DNA of 64,000 bases from Pseudomonas multiresinivorans (GCF_012971725.1 NZ_CP048833.1:372001-436000); one strand, 5' to 3'; positions 10,105 to 18,753 are shown, counted from the first letter of the stretch. Notes: generated by a model not told the origin, from the sequence alone. Translations and numbers: made by a program.

Positions 10105-10188
10105 AAGTCCGGACCGCTAGGGCGGGGTCCAGTAATCTGCCAACACTAAACACTGCAAAGGAGCATCGAAGGGCTTCACCAGCCATTC
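10059..10188 (-). ncRNA. ersA: ErsA-type small RNA (Spot 42 position)
   Basis: An sRNA of about 130 nt read on the minus strand between polA and engB. Its start is set by an AlgU-type promoter (10195-10222) and its end by a strong terminator (stem 10064-10072/10096-10104 plus eight U). The terminator loop carries a C-rich stretch (CCCCCTCCCC on the minus strand, from 10082-10091) suited to pair with Shine-Dalgarno sequences. In P. aeruginosa the envelope-stress sRNA ErsA (about 132 nt, sigma22-dependent, regulator of algC) occupies this place. Position, length, promoter and terminator agree; the identity was not tested by alignment. Confidence 0.85.
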
Positions 10189-10194
10189 ACGAGT

Positions 10195-10222
10195 TCTGAC
10201 TCGGCTCCTCGCGGGAAAGTTC
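10195..10222 (-). promoter_or_regulatory. AlgU/sigma22 (RpoE-type) promoter of the sRNA
   Basis: Minus-strand GAACTT (10217-10222), then exactly 17 bp, then TCAGA (10195-10199). This closely matches the sigma22 consensus GAACTT-N16/17-TCTRA. The predicted transcript starts about 7 bp downstream, giving the observed sRNA length. Confidence 0.88.
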
Positions 10223-10242
10223 AGCGGGTCACAAAAGATTTT

Positions 10243-10299
10243 TTCCGGCAGGCCCGAAAGCACTCGGACAATCCTGCCGGAAGGCCCGGCTGGCGGGCC
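10243..10299 (-). other. Two hairpins between polA and the sRNA promoter
   Basis: TTCCGGCAGG (10243-10252) pairs with CCTGCCGGAA (10273-10282), and GGCCCG (10283-10288) with CGGGCC (10294-10299). They follow the polA stop on the minus strand. The first lacks a U tract (followed by AAAAATCTTTT), so it is a terminator-like or 3'-protective structure only. Confidence 0.55.
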
Positions 10300-10321
10300 T
10301 CCCGACCGTTCGTCCAGTCGA

Positions 10322-13072
10322 TCAGTGGGCCTCGTCCCAGTTTGCTCCCACACCAGCTTCGACGACCAGCGGTACGTCCAGTTCCGCCGCCCCGCTCATC
10401 AATGGCCGAATGCCATCACGGACCTGATCGACCAGGTCCTCGCGCACCTCCAGTACCAGTTCGTCGTGGACCTGGAGGATGACGCGGGCATCGATGCCGC
10501 TCGCCTGCAACCAGTTATCCACAGCCACCATCGCGCGTTTCATGATGTCCGCCGCGGTGCCCTGCATCGGCGCGTTGATCGCGGTGCGTTCGGCGGCCTT
10601 GCGCATGGCGCCGTTCTTCGAGGCAATTTCCGGCAGGTACAGCCGGCGACCGAACAGGGTCTCGACGAAGCCCTGCTCGGCGGCCTGGGCGCGAGTGCGC
10701 TCCATGTAGGCCAGCACACCCGGATAGCGAGCGAAGTAGCGGTCGATGTAGGCCTGGGCTTCCTTGCGCTCGACGCCGATCTGCTTGGCCAGACCGAAGG
10801 CGCTCATGCCGTAGATCAGGCCGAAGTTGATCGCCTTGGCGCTGCGGCGCTGATCGGAGGTCACGTCATCCAGCGGCACGCCGAAGACTTCGGCAGCAGT
10901 GGCACGGTGCACATCGCGATCGTGGCGGAAGGCGTCCAGCAGGCCTTCGTCCTTGGCCAGGTGGGCCATGATGCGCAGTTCGATCTGCGAGTAGTCCGCC
11001 GCCAGCAGCTTGTAGCCCTTGGGCGCGACGAAGGCCTGGCGGATGCGCCGGCCCTCGGCGGTACGGATCGGGATGTTCTGCAGGTTCGGGTCACTGGAGG
11101 ACAGCCGGCCGGTGGCCGCCACCGCCTGGTGGTAGCTGGTGTGGATGCGCCCGGTGCGCGGGTTGATCTGGTCCGGCAATTTGTCGGTGTAGGTGCTCTT
11201 GAGCTTGCTCAGGGAGCGGTACTGCATGATCACCTTGGGCAGCTCGTAATCCTGCTCGGCCAATTCCGCGAGGACGTTCTCGGCGGTGGACGGCTGGCCG
11301 GTGGCGGTCTTCGACAGCACCGGCAGGCCGAGCTTTTCATAAAGGATGGCGCCCAGCTGCTTGGGCGAACCGAGGTTGAACTCCTCGCCTGCCAGGTCGA
11401 AGGACTGGCGCTGCAACTCGACCATCTTCTCGCCCAGCTCGACGCTCTGCTTGCCCAGCAGGTTGGCATCGACCAGCGCGCCGTTGCGTTCGATACGCGC
11501 CAGCACCGGCACCAGCGGCATCTCGATCTCGGTCAGCACTTTCGCCAGCGACGGGATGGCTTCCAGCTTCTGCCACAGCGTCTGGTGCAGGCGCAGGGTG
11601 ACGTCGGCGTCTTCCGCGGCGTAGGGGCCGGCCTGCTCCAGGGCGATCTGGTCGAAGGTCAGCTGCTTGGCGCCCTTGCCGGCGATGTCCTCGAAACGGA
11701 TGGTGCTGTGGCCGAGGTACTTCAGCGCCAGGCTGTCCATGTCGTGGCGGGTCGCGGTGGAGTCCAGCACGTAGGATTCGAGCATGGTGTCGTAGGCGAT
11801 GCCCTGCACGGCGATGGGCGTCGAGGCGTTGGCCAGGACGTTCATGTCGTACTTGGCGTGCTGGCCGACCTTGCGCTTCTTCGGGTCCTCCAGCAGCGGC
11901 TTGAGCGCCTTGAGCACAGCGTCGCGGTCCAGTTGCGCCGGCACGCCCATGTAGCTGTGCGCCAGCGGTACGTAGGCAGCTTCGCCTTCCTTGACCGCGA
12001 AGGACACACCCACGACCTGCGCCTGCTGCGGGTCGAGGCTGGTGGTCTCGGTGTCGAAGGCGATCAGGTCGGCGGCTTCCAGCTTCTTCAGCCAGGCATC
12101 GAACTGGCTCTGCTCCAGGACGATCTCGTAATGCTTCTCCGCCTCCGCAGCCGGGGCTTCTTCCAGCGCCAGCTGGGGGGTTCCGGCCTTGGCCGCCTGG
12201 CGTTGCAGGTCGTCCAGCCCGGTCTTGAATTCCAGGGTGCGGTACAGCTCGGTCAGCGCCTCGCGGTCCGGCTCGCCGGGGTGCAGGGCATCGATCTCGA
12301 TGTTCAGTTCGACATCGCACTTGATGGTGGCGAGCTTGTAGGACAGGTAGGCCATGTCCTTGTGCTCTTCGAGCTTGGCCGGCAGGCCCTTGGCGCCGCG
12401 GATCGGCAGCTCGGGCACCTTGTTCAGGCTGGCGTAGAGCACATCGAGGCCGCCGCCCACGCCGGTGAGCAGGCCCAGCGCAGTCTTTTCGCCGACACCG
12501 GGCACGCCGGGAATGTTGTCGACCTTGTCGCCCATCAGCGCCAGGTAATCGATGATCAGCTCAGGACCGACACCGAATTTCTCCTTCACGCCATCCACGT
12601 CGAGCGTGCTACCGGTCATGGTGTTGACCAGCGTAATGTGCCCGTCGACCAGCTGTGCCATGTCCTTGTCACCGGTGGAGATCACCACCGCCCGGCCTCC
12701 GGCCGCGCTCTGGCGGGCCAGGGTGCCGATCACGTCGTCGGCTTCCACGCCTTCCACACAAAGCAGGGGCAGGCCAAGGGCGCGCACGGTGGCATGCAGC
12801 GGCTCCACCTGCACACGCAGGTCGTCCGGCATCGAGGGGCGATTGGCCTTGTATTCGGCGAACATCTCATCGCGGAAGGTCCCGCCCTTGGCATCGAAGA
12901 CCACTGCAAACGGGCTGTCCGGGTACTGCTTGCGCAGGCTCTTGAGCATGTTCAGCACGCCCTTCACCGCTCCCGTGGGCATGCCGGTGGAAGTCATCAG
13001 CGGCGGCAGGGCATGGAAGGCGCGATACAGGTAGGACGAGCCGTCCACGAGGACGAGGGGTGCTTGGCTCAT
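10322..13072 (-). CDS. polA: DNA polymerase I
   Basis: Repair polymerase that removes RNA primers and fills gaps. It has 916 residues from the ATG at 13072 (MSQAPLVLVDGSSYLYRAFH), the normal family start; the longer frame adds 17 residues lacking conservation. An N-terminal 5' nuclease (about 1-290) is followed by a proofreading domain with LIAFDTETTS (Exo I Asp-Glu present, so proofreading is likely intact) and the polymerase domain: YSQIELRIMAH (motif A), RRSAKAINFGLIYGMSA (O helix) and QVHDELVLEV (motif C). It is convergent with engB. The frame is complete and nothing is unusual. Confidence 0.97.
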   Translation of the reverse strand: MSQAPLVLVDGSSYLYRAFHALPPLMTSTGMPTGAVKGVLNMLKSLRKQYPDSPFAVVFDAKGGTFRDEMFAEYKANRPSMPDDLRVQVEPLHATVRALGLPLLCVEGVEADDVIGTLARQSAAGGRAVVISTGDKDMAQLVDGHITLVNTMTGSTLDVDGVKEKFGVGPELIIDYLALMGDKVDNIPGVPGVGEKTALGLLTGVGGGLDVLYASLNKVPELPIRGAKGLPAKLEEHKDMAYLSYKLATIKCDVELNIEIDALHPGEPDREALTELYRTLEFKTGLDDLQRQAAKAGTPQLALEEAPAAEAEKHYEIVLEQSQFDAWLKKLEAADLIAFDTETTSLDPQQAQVVGVSFAVKEGEAAYVPLAHSYMGVPAQLDRDAVLKALKPLLEDPKKRKVGQHAKYDMNVLANASTPIAVQGIAYDTMLESYVLDSTATRHDMDSLALKYLGHSTIRFEDIAGKGAKQLTFDQIALEQAGPYAAEDADVTLRLHQTLWQKLEAIPSLAKVLTEIEMPLVPVLARIERNGALVDANLLGKQSVELGEKMVELQRQSFDLAGEEFNLGSPKQLGAILYEKLGLPVLSKTATGQPSTAENVLAELAEQDYELPKVIMQYRSLSKLKSTYTDKLPDQINPRTGRIHTSYHQAVAATGRLSSSDPNLQNIPIRTAEGRRIRQAFVAPKGYKLLAADYSQIELRIMAHLAKDEGLLDAFRHDRDVHRATAAEVFGVPLDDVTSDQRRSAKAINFGLIYGMSAFGLAKQIGVERKEAQAYIDRYFARYPGVLAYMERTRAQAAEQGFVETLFGRRLYLPEIASKNGAMRKAAERTAINAPMQGTAADIMKRAMVAVDNWLQASGIDARVILQVHDELVLEVREDLVDQVRDGIRPLMSGAAELDVPLVVEAGVGANWDEAH

Positions 13073-13146
13073 GAGGGGAATCAACCTTTTCAGAAGGGCT
13101 CGGGCTAAAATGTCCGTAGCCAATTCGACAAAGGGACAAGGTTATC

Positions 13147-13434
13147 ATGCGTACGTTGAACCGCCTGTTGCTCGCCGCTCTACTGGGTCTTGGCGCGACT
13201 TCCGTCATGGCGGCGGACGACGCCCCCACGCCGGAACCGGATGTGACCATCCGCCAGGAGGGCGACAAGACCATCCAGGAATACCGTGTGAACGGTTTCC
13301 TCTACGCCATCAAGGTCGTGCCCAAGCACGGCAAGCCGTACTTCCTGGTGCGCCAGGACGGCAGCGACGGCAACTTCATCCGCTCGGACCAGCCCGACAA
13401 GCTGATTCCGCAGTGGCAGATCTTCAGCTGGTAA
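13147..13434 (+). CDS. Small exported DUF2782 protein
   Basis: 95 residues with a signal peptide (MRTLNRLLLAALLGLGATSVMA, cleavage near AA). The mature part contains the DUF2782 core (DVTIRQEGDKTIQEYRVNG, then LYAIKVVPKHGKPYFLV). It stands divergently from polA and 34 bp upstream of thrB, the same place as P. aeruginosa PA5494, and is probably co-transcribed with thrB. Function is unknown for the family; a periplasmic location is predicted. Confidence 0.88.
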   Translation: MRTLNRLLLAALLGLGATSVMAADDAPTPEPDVTIRQEGDKTIQEYRVNGFLYAIKVVPKHGKPYFLVRQDGSDGNFIRSDQPDKLIPQWQIFSW

Positions 13435-13468
13435 ACCCTTCCCACCACGACGCTCCAGAGGATTGAGC

Positions 13469-14419
13469 ATGTCGGTATTCACGCCTCTGGAACGTCCGGT
13501 TCTCGAAGACTTCCTCGCCCCTTACGGCCTCGGCCGCCTGCGCGACTTTCGTGGAATCGCGGAAGGATCGGAGAACAGCAACTTCTTCGTCAGCCTGGAA
13601 CAGGGCGAATTCGTCCTGACCCTGGTGGAACGCGGCCCGGTGCAGGAGATGCCGTTCTTCATCGAACTGCTCGACGTGCTGCACGAAGCTGACTTGCCGG
13701 TCCCCTACGCCCTGCGCACGAAAGACGGCGAGGCGCTGCGCCAGCTCGAAGGCAAGCCGGCGTTGCTGCAGCCGCGCCTGGCCGGGCGCCACGAACGCTC
13801 ACCGAACAACCATCACTGCAAGGAAGTCGGCGACCTGCTGGCGCGCCTGCACCTGGCGACCCGCGAGCGCATCATCGAACGCCCCAGCGACCGTGGTTTG
13901 AGCTGGATGCTGCACGAAGGCGAGACGATGCAATCGCACCTTTCCGGCAACGCCGCGACCCTGCTGGGTGATGCGCTGGAAGAAATTGCCCGCCTGCTTG
14001 CCGAACAACCGGCGCTGCCGCGCGCCAACCTGCACGCCGACCTGTTCCGCGACAACGTGCTGTTCGATGGCCCGCACCTGGCCGGCGTGATCGACTTCTA
14101 CAACGCCAGCTCCGGCTGGATGCTCTACGACCTGGCGATCACCGTGAACGACTGGTGCTCCAACGACGACGGCTCCCTTGATGGTCCGCGCGCCCGCGCC
14201 CTGTTGGCGGCTTATGCGACCAAGCGGCCGTTTACCGCGCTGGAAGCCGAGCTGTGGCCGGAGATGCTGCGGGTGGCTTGCGTGCGATTCTGGCTGTCGC
14301 GGCTGATCGCGGCCGAGGCGTTTGCGGGGCAGGATGTGCTGATCCACGATCCGCAGGAGTTCGAGCGCCGACTGGCGCAGCGGCAAACGGTGGGGATTCA
14401 TCTGCCGTTTGCGCTGTAA
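13469..14419 (+). CDS. thrB: Homoserine kinase (ThrB, choline-kinase-like type)
   Basis: Phosphorylates homoserine on the path to threonine. It has 316 residues from the ATG at 13469, preceded by AGAGGA at a proper distance; a TTG 6 bp upstream is the longer alternative. This is the APH/choline-kinase-fold version used by pseudomonads, not the GHMP kinase of enterics. Seen: the nucleotide-binding strand region GSENSNFFVSLE, the Brenner motif HADLFRDNVLF (catalytic Asp and Asn) and the metal-binding GVIDFYNAS. It sits between the DUF2782 gene and the convergent nrdJb, with a REP pair after its stop. Confidence 0.94.
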   Translation: MSVFTPLERPVLEDFLAPYGLGRLRDFRGIAEGSENSNFFVSLEQGEFVLTLVERGPVQEMPFFIELLDVLHEADLPVPYALRTKDGEALRQLEGKPALLQPRLAGRHERSPNNHHCKEVGDLLARLHLATRERIIERPSDRGLSWMLHEGETMQSHLSGNAATLLGDALEEIARLLAEQPALPRANLHADLFRDNVLFDGPHLAGVIDFYNASSGWMLYDLAITVNDWCSNDDGSLDGPRARALLAAYATKRPFTALEAELWPEMLRVACVRFWLSRLIAAEAFAGQDVLIHDPQEFERRLAQRQTVGIHLPFAL

Positions 14420-14437
14420 ACGCTCCGACGGCTCTTC

Positions 14438-14504
14438 GTAGGAGCGAGCTTGCTCGCGAACAGGCCCCGCAGCGGAGTTGGTTCGCGAGCAAGCTCGCTC
14501 CTAC
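14438..14504. repeat. REP pair between thrB and nrdJb
   Basis: GTAGGAGCGAGCTTGCTCGCGAA (14438-14460) and its exact inverted copy (14482-14504), 21 bp apart, in the convergent gap. No separate terminator is visible there, so this structure may act as the shared 3' end. Confidence 0.92.
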
Positions 14505-14533
14505 AGCCATTACCCTTGCGCCTTAGCGCTGCA

Positions 14534-15220
14534 TCACCCGCACTTGCTATGTCCGCAGTTCAAGCAGGTGGCACAGCCATCCATCTGCACCACCGCCATG
14601 GTGTTGCACTTTCCGCACAGTTGCGCGCCGGAGGGGAAGCCCTCACCCGGCTCCGCCTTGTTGGTGCCCTGGGCGGCTTCGTAGGCGGCGCGCTTTTCGG
14701 CGAGGTACAGGCGCTGCTCCTCGTCCATCTGCGCACCTTCCATCAGGCCGATGGCGACCATGTGGCGTTCGATCACCGCGCCGATCTCGGCGACAATCGA
14801 CGGCATATAAATGCCGCCACGCTTCAGGTAGCCGCCACGCGGATCGAACACCGCCTTCATCTCTTCCACCAGGAAGGTGCAGTCACCGCCCTTGCGGAAC
14901 ACCGCGGACATGATCCGGGTGAGTGCGACGATCCACTGGAAGTGGTCCATGTTCTTCGAGTTGATGAAGATCTCGAAGGGGCGGCGCTGTTCGTAAGGAG
15001 TGTCCGGGTTGAGCACCACGTCGTTGATGGTCACGTACAGCGCGTGCTCGAACAGCGGTGACTTGATCTTGTAGGTGGCGCCGACCAGCAGCTCCGGCCG
15101 TTGCAGGGTTTCATCCATCTTCACCACGGCGGAGGCCGCGGCGGCTTCCGCGCGGGCCTTTTCCTCGGCCACGTCCACCACCTGGAAGCCTTTGATCTTC
15201 TGGTTGATCTTGACGCTCAT
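14534..15220 (-). CDS. nrdJb: Class II ribonucleotide reductase, small split subunit NrdJb
   Basis: C-terminal part of the adenosylcobalamin-dependent ribonucleotide reductase, which in Pseudomonas is split in two genes. It has 228 residues from the ATG at 15220 (MSVKINQKIKGFQVVDV). The C-terminal cysteine-rich tail CGKCNTMAVV ... CATCLNCGHSKCG is expected to hold Zn and/or the redox cysteines that re-reduce the active site. It lies 17 bp after nrdJa. A longer in-frame upstream extension overlaps nrdJa and is not credible. Confidence 0.94.
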   Translation of the reverse strand: MSVKINQKIKGFQVVDVAEEKARAEAAAASAVVKMDETLQRPELLVGATYKIKSPLFEHALYVTINDVVLNPDTPYEQRRPFEIFINSKNMDHFQWIVALTRIMSAVFRKGGDCTFLVEEMKAVFDPRGGYLKRGGIYMPSIVAEIGAVIERHMVAIGLMEGAQMDEEQRLYLAEKRAAYEAAQGTNKAEPGEGFPSGAQLCGKCNTMAVVQMDGCATCLNCGHSKCG

Positions 15221-15237
15221 CACTCTCTCCAGGGGTA

Positions 15238-17385
15238 TCAGTACTTGCCGTAATAGCCTTCTTTCAGAGCATCGAAGAGGTTGGCGGCGGTATGGATCTC
15301 GCCGTCGTACTCCACTTCCTCGTTGCCCTTGAGTTCCACCACGCTGCCATCTTCCAGTTCGAAGCGGTACACCGTCTTCTCCAGGTCCGACTCCTTGACC
15401 AGCACGCCCTGGAAGGCCGCCGGGTTGAAGCGGAAGGTGGTACAGCCCTTCAGGCCCTGGCGCCAGGCGTAGAGGTAGATGTCCTTGAAGTCTTCGAACG
15501 GATAGTCGGTGGGGACGTTGGCGGTCTTGGAGATCGACGAGTCGATCCACTTCTGCGCGGCGGCCTGGATGTCCACGTGCTGCTGCGGGGTGATGTCGTC
15601 GGCGGTGATGAAGAAGTCCGGCAGGCGGTGCTTCTCCTCCTCCGCGCCCGGCACGGCGTGATGGTCCACCTGGTCGCGGTAGGCCAGCAGCTCGTAGCTG
15701 AAGACCGAGATCTTCTCCTTGGTCTTGCGGCCCGGGCGGATCACATTGCGCGAATAATGGTGCGCAAAGCTCGGCTCGATGCCATTGGAGGCATTGTTGG
15801 CCAGGCTCAGGCTGATGGTCCCGGTGGGCGCGATGGAGCTGTGGTGGGTGAAGCGCGCGCCGTGCTCGGCCAGCTCCTCGATCAGTTGCGGCGCATGCTC
15901 GGCGACGCGCTGCATGTAGCGCGAGTACTTGGCGTGCAGGACGCGCCCTGCGACCTTGTCACCAACCTTGAGGCCATCGGCCTTCATTTCCGGCCGCTTG
16001 CGCAGCATCTCGGCAGTGACTTCGTATTCCTTGACCAGCGCGGGCGCCGGGCCTTTCTCGCGGGACAGTTCCAGCGCCACTTCCCAGCCGACCAGGGCCA
16101 TCTCGCGCGCCACTTCTTCGGTGAACACACAGGCTTCCGGGCTACCGTAGCGCAGCTTGAGCAGGGTCAGCGCCGAGCCCAGGCCGAGGAAGCCCATGCC
16201 GTGGCGACGCTTGCCGAGGATTTCCGCACGCTGCTGTTCCAGCGGCAGGCCGTTGATCTCCACCACGTTGTCGAGCATGCGGGTGAATACGCGGACCACT
16301 TCGCGGTAGCGCTCCCAGTCGAAGCGCGCGTTGCCGCCGAAGGCATCGACTACGAAGGTGGTCAGGTTCACCGAGCCCAGCAGGCAGGAGCCGTAGGGCG
16401 GCAGCGGCTGCTCGCCGCACGGGTTGGTGGCGCGGATCGCCTCGCACCACCAGTTGTTGTTCATCTCGTTGACCCGGTCGATGAGGATGAAGCCGGGCTC
16501 GGCGTAGTCGTAGGTGGACACCATGATCATGTCCCACAGGTGCCGCGCCTTGACCCGCCCGTAGACCTTGCACGCCACGCGGCCGTCGTCGCCAACCAGG
16601 TAGTTGTCGTGCACCGGCCAGTCGCGCCAGACGACTTCGTCCGGGTCCTTGAGGTCGACCTCGTCGCGCTCCTTCTCGTGGATCGGGAAGATCAGCGGCC
16701 AGTCCTCGTCGTTCTCCACCGCCGCCATGAAGCCGTCGGTGATCAGCAGGCTGAGGTTGAACTGGCGCAAGCGGCCGTCTTCGCGCTTGGCGCGGATGAA
16801 CTCGCGCACATCCGGATGGCTGACGTCGAAGGTGCCCATCTGCGCGCCGCGCCGCCCCCCGGCGGAGCTGACGGTGAAGCACATCTTGTCGTAGATATCC
16901 ATGAACGACAGCGGCCCGCTGGTGTGCGCGCCGGCACCGGAAACGTAGGCGCCACGCGGCCGCAGGGTGCTGAATTCGTAGCCGATGCCGCAGCCGGCCT
17001 TCAGCGTCAGCCCGGCCTCGTGGACCTTCTCCAGGATGTCGTCCATGGAATCGCGGATGATCCCGGAGACGGTGCAGTTGATGGTCGAGGTGGCCGGTTT
17101 GTGCCCCTGTGCGCCGGCGTTGGAGATGATCCGCCCGGCCGGGATCGCGCCATTGCGCAAGGCCCAGAGGAAACGCTCGTACCAGTGCTCGCGCAGGGCC
17201 TTGTTCGCCTCGACGTCGGCCAGGGCGCGGGCAACGCGCTGCCAGGTCTCGTCGACGCTGCCGTCGATGGGTTTGCCGCTCTTGTGCTTGAGGCGGTACT
17301 TGCTGTCCCAGATGTCCTGCGAGGCAGGTTGCAGGGCGAGAACTCCTTGGTCGGCGCCACGGGGGCGCGCATCGGTCTTGGCCAT
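15238..17385 (-). CDS. nrdJa: Class II (B12-dependent) ribonucleotide reductase catalytic part NrdJa
   Basis: Reduces ribonucleotides with adenosylcobalamin and without oxygen, so it supports dNTP supply under low oxygen. It has 715 residues from the ATG at 17385 (MAKTDARPRGADQG). Seen: NAGAQGHKPATSTINCTVSG with the first redox Cys; GCGIGYEFSTLRPRGAYVSGAGA; NPCGEQPLPPYGSC, with active-site Asn-x-Cys-x-Glu; APTGTISLSLANNASNGIEPSF near the end. It forms an operon with nrdJb; the upstream DNA carries paired NrdR-like boxes and an Anr-like box, fitting control by NrdR and oxygen. In-frame residues upstream of this ATG are not conserved-looking. Confidence 0.95.
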   Translation of the reverse strand: MAKTDARPRGADQGVLALQPASQDIWDSKYRLKHKSGKPIDGSVDETWQRVARALADVEANKALREHWYERFLWALRNGAIPAGRIISNAGAQGHKPATSTINCTVSGIIRDSMDDILEKVHEAGLTLKAGCGIGYEFSTLRPRGAYVSGAGAHTSGPLSFMDIYDKMCFTVSSAGGRRGAQMGTFDVSHPDVREFIRAKREDGRLRQFNLSLLITDGFMAAVENDEDWPLIFPIHEKERDEVDLKDPDEVVWRDWPVHDNYLVGDDGRVACKVYGRVKARHLWDMIMVSTYDYAEPGFILIDRVNEMNNNWWCEAIRATNPCGEQPLPPYGSCLLGSVNLTTFVVDAFGGNARFDWERYREVVRVFTRMLDNVVEINGLPLEQQRAEILGKRRHGMGFLGLGSALTLLKLRYGSPEACVFTEEVAREMALVGWEVALELSREKGPAPALVKEYEVTAEMLRKRPEMKADGLKVGDKVAGRVLHAKYSRYMQRVAEHAPQLIEELAEHGARFTHHSSIAPTGTISLSLANNASNGIEPSFAHHYSRNVIRPGRKTKEKISVFSYELLAYRDQVDHHAVPGAEEEKHRLPDFFITADDITPQQHVDIQAAAQKWIDSSISKTANVPTDYPFEDFKDIYLYAWRQGLKGCTTFRFNPAAFQGVLVKESDLEKTVYRFELEDGSVVELKGNEEVEYDGEIHTAANLFDALKEGYYGKY

Positions 17386-17438
17386 CCGAGAAATAACCTC
17401 CTGTCGGTTGGGTGGCAGGCGCAAAGGAGCGCGAGTAG

Positions 17439-17483
17439 ACCCAATATGTAGACACAGAAGACTGATCGGCATCAATATCTTGT
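17439..17483. promoter_or_regulatory. Two NrdR-like boxes upstream of nrdJa
   Basis: ACCCAATATGTAGA (17439-17452) and CATCAATATCTTGT (17470-17483) each match 10 of 14 positions of the NrdR box ACACWATATATTGT. Their offset is exactly 31 bp, three helical turns, the usual spacing for paired NrdR boxes. NrdR is known to repress ribonucleotide reductase genes, including those of P. aeruginosa. Confidence 0.75.
17462..17475. promoter_or_regulatory. Anr/FNR-like box overlapping the distal NrdR box
   Basis: CTGAT-CGGC-ATCAA matches the Anr/Dnr site TTGAT-N4-ATCAA at 9 of 10 positions. It shares bases with the second NrdR box, suggesting oxygen-responsive activation competing with NrdR. Centred about 85 bp upstream of the nrdJa start. 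Confidence 0.6.
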
Positions 17484-17635
17484 GCCTGGATCGCACCATT
17501 ACACACGATAGACGGTTGATCGGAAGACGCTGAAAAAGATGCACGAATGCGACGATTGGCGGGGCGTGGGCCGCCCATCGGGAGGGAAATCTCAGGCAGG
17601 AATGGTGCGACGATCAGGCGCGGCAATGGACTTTC

Positions 17636-17706
17636 GTAGGAGGGGACTTCGTCCCCGATGTTGTCCGGCGCGAGGCGAACCTATCGCGGACGAAGTCCGC
17701 TCCTAC
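17636..17706. repeat. REP pair upstream of nrdJa / downstream of znuA
   Basis: GTAGGAGGGGACTTCGTCCCCGAT and, inverted, ATCGCGGACGAAGTCCGCTCCTAC, about 24 bp apart. The left unit has compensatory changes (GGGGAC/GTCCCC) that keep its hairpin. Confidence 0.88.
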
Positions 17707-17723
17707 GCTCAGGTCGGGTTCAG

Positions 17724-17782
17724 GGGCGCATAAAGCGGAACGCTTTATCCGCCGATAACGCCCGAGGCGTTATTCGCCCTAC
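17724..17782. repeat. Second repeat family (GGGCGNATAA...CGCCCTAC)
   Basis: A compound palindrome containing AAAGCG/CGCTTT and ATAACGCC/GGCGTTAT hairpins, bounded by GGGGCGCATAA and TTATTCGCCCTAC. The same family recurs at 58006-58076. It directly follows the REP pair and precedes the end of znuA. Confidence 0.8.
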
Positions 17783-17811
17783 GATCAGGGAAGCCACGGC
17801 AGTAGCCCGAA

Positions 17812-18753
17812 TCAAAGCTTCTCCAGGCACCCCGCAAACTCATCCGCCAAGTTGCCCAGCAGATTTTCGTAACCCTGGGCATCCACCTTCACACCCACGC
17901 CCAGGTCGTCCAGCTCGGCCAGCCGCACCGGCAGGCCCTGGCTCAGGGTATCGGCCAGGCGCGGGCGGATTGGCGGTTCGCTGAAGATGCAGGACGGGCC
18001 GGCCTTCTGCAGTTGCGTGCGCATGGCGGCGACGTGGCGGGCGCCCGGCTGGACGTCGGCGGAAACCGCGAACACCCCGGCGTGCCGCAGGCCGTAGGCC
18101 TCCTCGAAGTAGTCGAAGGCCTCGTGGAAGACGAAGAACGGCTTGCCCTTGAGCGGATCGATGCGCTGCTTCAGGCGCGTATTCAGCGTCTCCATGCGCT
18201 CGTCGAAGGCCTTCAGGTTGGCCTGGTAGCGGCTGGCATTGGTCGGGTCGGCGATGGCGAGGTCCTCGGCCATGCGCGCGGCGATCACCTGGGCGTTGGC
18301 CGGCAGCAGCCACAGGTGGGCGTCGATCATGCCGGGACGGTGGTCGTGATCATGGCCAAGGTCGTCATGATCGTGATCGTCATGGTCCGGATGATTCGAC
18401 TCGCTGAAGTCGGCGAACTTGCGCAGGTGCATGCCGGCCTGGTCCTGCAGCGCCACGCTCGGGCCCTTGCGGCTGTCCAGCACCTTGGGCAGGAAGTTCT
18501 CCAGGTCCGGGCCGACCCAGTAGAACAGCTGCGCGTCGCGCACACGGCGGATGTCCGAGGGGCGCAGCGAATAGCTGTGCGGCGAGGCGCCCGGCGGCAG
18601 CAGCACGTCCGGCGTCCCTTCGCCGTCCTGGATGGCGGCGGCAATCAGTTGCAGCGGCTTGATGCTGGTCAGCACGCTGACCTCGGCACGCACGGGGAGG
18701 CTGAGCAGCAGCGCGCAGGCGGCGGTCAGCAGGGCGACGGGACGGAAGGACAC
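17812..18753 (-). CDS. znuA: Periplasmic zinc-binding protein ZnuA
   Basis: Captures Zn2+ for the ZnuABC importer. About 313 residues if it starts at the GTG at 18753, which gives a clean signal peptide (VSFRPVALLTAACALLLSLPVRA-EVS); a GTG at 18765 is the alternative, and an ATG nearby is out of frame. Family features: VLTSIKPLQLIAAAIQDG, the zinc ligand in PGASPHSYSLRPSD, then a His/Asp-rich loop (NHPDHDDHDHDDLGHDHDH), VFHEAFDYFEEAYGL and FSEPPIRPRLADTL. It is divergent from zur-znuC-znuB with a Zur box between them, so zinc-starvation control is expected. Confidence 0.93.
   Translation of the reverse strand: MSFRPVALLTAACALLLSLPVRAEVSVLTSIKPLQLIAAAIQDGEGTPDVLLPPGASPHSYSLRPSDIRRVRDAQLFYWVGPDLENFLPKVLDSRKGPSVALQDQAGMHLRKFADFSESNHPDHDDHDHDDLGHDHDHRPGMIDAHLWLLPANAQVIAARMAEDLAIADPTNASRYQANLKAFDERMETLNTRLKQRIDPLKGKPFFVFHEAFDYFEEAYGLRHAGVFAVSADVQPGARHVAAMRTQLQKAGPSCIFSEPPIRPRLADTLSQGLPVRLAELDDLGVGVKVDAQGYENLLGNLADEFAGCLEKL

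Noticed and set aside
10325..13108. 927-codon open frame antisense to polA
   Set aside because: It mirrors polA almost exactly; composition is typical of antisense GC-bias frames and no family motif is visible.
13463..13468. TTG start for thrB
   Set aside because: The AGAGGA ribosome-binding site is correctly spaced for the ATG at 13469 and would overlap the TTG.
17386..17640. Possible cobalamin riboswitch before the B12-dependent reductase
   Set aside because: No B12-box or conserved riboswitch core was seen; the region is better explained by NrdR and Anr sites followed by a REP pair.
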